This document shows positions 40,023 to 42,193 of a stretch of 42,193 bases of DNA, one piece after another (the first letter of the stretch is position 1; every line of letters begins with the position of its first letter). A model generated the notes under the pieces. It had not been told where the DNA came from, ran no database searches, and worked only from the letters and a program-made list of their open reading frames with translations. The stretch is taken from the NCBI GenBank assembly GCA_964419545.1, contig CAYQQU010000053.1, positions 1 through 42,193 of the forward strand, written 5' to 3'. The DNA comes from CAYQQU01 sp964419545 (GTDB lineage: Bacteria; Bacteroidota; Bacteroidia; Chitinophagales; Saprospiraceae). Position numbers and translations under genes: made by a program.

Positions 40023-42027
40023 AGCGTTTGCCCATTTGCCCTTTCAGCAGTTGTGCATTGACGGCTACGATCACCGTACTGAGGCTCATCAGGCCTGCGC
40101 CGACCGCCGGGCTGAGCATGACGCCCCAGGCGGCCAGGGCGCCGGCGGCCAGCGGTATGGCCAGAATATTGTAGCCGGCCGCCCACCAGAGGTTCTGCAT
40201 CATCTTGCGGTACGTAGCGGCGCCGAAGAGCAGGAGCTTGGCGACGTCTTTCGGATTGCTGTTGATCAACACGATATCGGCGGTTTCGGCGGCTACGTCG
40301 GTGCCGGAGCCCACCGCAATGCCGACGTCCGCCTGGGCCAGCGCGGGAGTGTCGTTGACGCCGTCGCCGGTCATGGCGACAAACGCTCCTTCCGCTTGCA
40401 GCTCTTTGACGATCCGCTGTTTGTCTTCCGGCAAAATTTCGGCGTAGTAATCGTCGAGCGACAGCGCCTTACTCACCGCCCGGGCCACCCGCTCGTTGTC
40501 GCCCGTGGCCATCACCACGCTGATGCCTTTGTCTTGCAGGGCCTTGATCGCGGCCGGGGAATCTTCTCTGATCTGATCGGCCAGCGCAAGGTAGCCGGCC
40601 AGCTCGCCGTCCAATAGCACGAAGACGACGGTTTCCTCTTCGGCTTCAAAAGCTTCGGCAGGCGGATCGACCCCCTCTTCTTCGAGCAGGCCGGGGCTGG
40701 CGATCTTGACTTCCCGGTCATCCACAACAGCCCGGACGCCTTTGCCCGTTATGTTGGCAAATTGCCGGGGCTCGGTGAGCTCCAGACCGCTGGATGTCGC
40801 TTTGCTCACCAGACCGGCGGCGATGGGGTGCTCAGAACTTTGCTCGGCGGAAGCAGCCAGTTGCAATAGGTCTTCGTCCGACAAATCCTTCCTGACGCTG
40901 CGATAGCGGGTAAGCCCGAATTCTCCTTTCGTCAGGGTGCCGGTTTTATCGAAAATGACCGTCGTGAGCTTTCTGGCGTTTTCGAAAGCCGTCCGGTTGC
41001 GGATCAGCAGCCCGTTGTCGGCCGAAACGGTCGTCGAAATGGCGACCACGAGCGGGATCGCCAAACCCAGGGCGTGCGGGCAGGAGATGATCATCACCGT
41101 AACCATGCGCTCGAGTGAATATTCAAAATCTTTCCCCAGGTACAACCATAGCACCAGCGTCAGAATGCCGGCGCCGAGAGCGACGTAGAAGAGCCATCCT
41201 GCCGCTTTGTCCGCGAGGTTCTGGGTTTTTGACTTAGCCGCCTGCGCCTCTTCCACCATGCCGATCACCTTGGAGAGATAAGCTTCCTCGCCCGTGTGTT
41301 TGACGCTGATCTTGAGGGCGCCGTTGCCGTTCAGCGAGCCGCCGATCACTTCGTCCTTCTCTTTTTTGGCCACCGGCCGGGATTCGCCGGTAAGCATGGA
41401 TTCGTTGACGTGGCTCTCTCCTTCCTGCACAACGCCGTCTGCGGGTATTTTTTCGCCGGGGCGCACCTGCAGCAGGTCTCCGTTGTTCAGGTCGCTTACC
41501 GGCACTTCTTCCTGCGTCCCGTCTTCTTTTATCCTCCGGGCCTCGGCGGGCATCATAGCAGCTAGTTCCTGCAAGGCGTTGGAGGCGCCCATTACGGATC
41601 TCATCTCTATCCAGTGGCCCAACAGCATGACGACGATCAGGGTGGCGAGTTCCCAGAAGAAAATTTTCCCGCTCAACCCGAAAACGACCGCCGAGCTGTA
41701 AAAGTAAGCTACCGAAATGGCGAGGGCGATGAGGGTCATCATGCCCGGCGCCCGCTGCCGGAGCTCGTCGACCAACCCGCGCAAAAAGGGCCAGCCACCG
41801 TAAAAGAAAAGAACGGAAGCGAGGGCGAACTGGACGTACCGGTCGCCCGCAAAGCGGAATTCATACCCCGCCAAAGCCTGGATCATCGGCGCCAGTGCCA
41901 CGATCGGCACGGTGAGGATCAGGGCAACCCAAAACCGCTTTCTGAAATCGGCGATCATCGCGCCGTGATCGTGGGAGTGATTGTCGTGGCCTTGTGTTTG
42001 GTGGTCGGCGTGCTGCATGGTCGGCAT
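40021..42027 (-). CDS. copB: Copper-translocating P-type ATPase, CopB-like (P1B-3)
   Basis: The 668-residue P1B-type ATPase has a His-rich N-terminal tail (HADHQTQGHDNHSHDHG), eight hydrophobic segments and the transport motif SCPHALG. The CPH in place of CPC is typical of CopB-type pumps that export Cu2+ or Ag+ (family knowledge). It also has the phosphorylation motif VIFDKTGTLTKGE, TGES in the actuator domain and TGDGVNDTPAL. It lacks a classic N-terminal CxxC metal-binding domain, consistent with the CopB group. The start at 42027 (MPTMQHADH) or 42018 cannot be decided; both keep the His tail. No copper regulator or chaperone is adjacent. The stop codon is formed by the end of a repeat remnant. 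A family B repeat copy begins upstream, at 42144. Confidence 0.9.
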   Translation of the reverse strand: MPTMQHADHQTQGHDNHSHDHGAMIADFRKRFWVALILTVPIVALAPMIQALAGYEFRFAGDRYVQFALASVLFFYGGWPFLRGLVDELRQRAPGMMTLIALAISVAYFYSSAVVFGLSGKIFFWELATLIVVMLLGHWIEMRSVMGASNALQELAAMMPAEARRIKEDGTQEEVPVSDLNNGDLLQVRPGEKIPADGVVQEGESHVNESMLTGESRPVAKKEKDEVIGGSLNGNGALKISVKHTGEEAYLSKVIGMVEEAQAAKSKTQNLADKAAGWLFYVALGAGILTLVLWLYLGKDFEYSLERMVTVMIISCPHALGLAIPLVVAISTTVSADNGLLIRNRTAFENARKLTTVIFDKTGTLTKGEFGLTRYRSVRKDLSDEDLLQLAASAEQSSEHPIAAGLVSKATSSGLELTEPRQFANITGKGVRAVVDDREVKIASPGLLEEEGVDPPAEAFEAEEETVVFVLLDGELAGYLALADQIREDSPAAIKALQDKGISVVMATGDNERVARAVSKALSLDDYYAEILPEDKQRIVKELQAEGAFVAMTGDGVNDTPALAQADVGIAVGSGTDVAAETADIVLINSNPKDVAKLLLFGAATYRKMMQNLWWAAGYNILAIPLAAGALAAWGVMLSPAVGAGLMSLSTVIVAVNAQLLKGQMGKR

Positions 42028-42143
42028 TTTTCTTTTCTGCCCCCTTCTACGTCATTGTCTTATCCGCCTGTTAATTCAAGTATCCGGTGAAGCAGCAATA
42101 ATTCCGTGAAAATTAAAGTAAACTTTTTTTTTCACTTTTTTAA

Positions 42144-42193
42144 TGGTGTGTAACACAAGTTCCTTGTAAAAATTTTTGCTGAGTGCTCAATTT
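42144..42193. repeat. MITE-like element, family B copy 3 (cut by window edge)
   Basis: From TGGTGTGTAACA (42144-42155) to the window end, all 50 bases are the exact reverse complement of the right part of copy 1 (29971-30020); the flanking TAA (42141-42143) is shared too. The element is flanked by TTAA rather than TTAG, and its other end lies outside the window. It sits about 115 bp upstream of the copper ATPase gene. Confidence 0.75.

Noticed and set aside
29971..42193. A 12-kb composite transposon bounded by the inverted 53-bp repeats
   Set aside because: There is no transposase or integrase inside, gene content is ordinary chromosomal, and the repeats are explained as separate copies of a dispersed short element.

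Overview
The window looks like a chromosomal segment of a Bacteroidota bacterium, most likely a high-GC marine or environmental lineage such as the Saprospiraceae/Lewinella group (inference). Four secreted proteins end in a type IX secretion (T9SS) type-A sorting domain. SprB repeats, HYR-like repeats, DUF5777 and DUF3667 proteins are present. Many genes are preceded by the Bacteroidota -7 box TAnnTTTG rather than a sigma70 -10 box, and Shine-Dalgarno sequences are weak or absent. Two genes (DUF3800 at 320-1111 and DUF3667 at 39157-39915) are visibly richer in A+T than the rest.

Layout. 1-2600: a self-contained small RNA unit (promoter, tRNA-like cloverleaf, terminator) convergent with a DUF3800 gene, then a WYL regulator and a 190-bp inverted-repeat element. 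2.8-9.7 kb: a secreted tail-collar-domain protein; a class III cyclase/TolB-like/TPR protein; and a three-gene 2-oxoacid:ferredoxin oxidoreductase operon whose first gene fuses the gamma subunit, a GltD/NfnB-type flavoprotein and a delta-type ferredoxin. 9.7-14.7 kb: AraC-GyrI regulator, nucleoid-associated protein, zinc-ribbon membrane protein and a secreted PDZ protein. 14.7-18.3 kb: a 1173-residue secreted metalloprotease. 18.9-23.0 kb: alpha/beta hydrolase, acyl-CoA synthetase, sugar transferase and a single-domain response regulator. 23.2-25.7 kb: a three-gene set encoding a lipoprotein and a small secreted protein with unusual cytochrome-c-like CX4CH/CX5CH motifs, plus a DUF5777 outer-membrane barrel. 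26.3-34.5 kb: BNR-type secreted protein, lipase-like hydrolase, OsmC protein, patatin and a glycine-rich/HYR surface protein. 34.7-42.0 kb: MATE exporter, NuiA-like protein, YgiQ radical SAM protein, DUF3667 protein and a CopB-type copper ATPase.

The gaps hold at least three families of short non-coding inverted-repeat elements. One family has ends TAACCCGG...CCGGGTTA, with two full copies and several single or remnant ends; in three genes the end of the element forms the stop codon. A second family begins TGGTGTGTAACA and is flanked by TTAG/TTAA. A third, single copy lies at 26003-26173. No rRNA gene, standard tRNA gene, CRISPR array, transposase or integrase was seen.

The observations most worth checking are the tRNA-Sec-like RNA next to the DUF3800 gene, the repeat family that supplies stop codons, the gamma-GltD-delta oxidoreductase fusion, and the atypical cytochrome/InlB-repeat/DUF5777 cluster.
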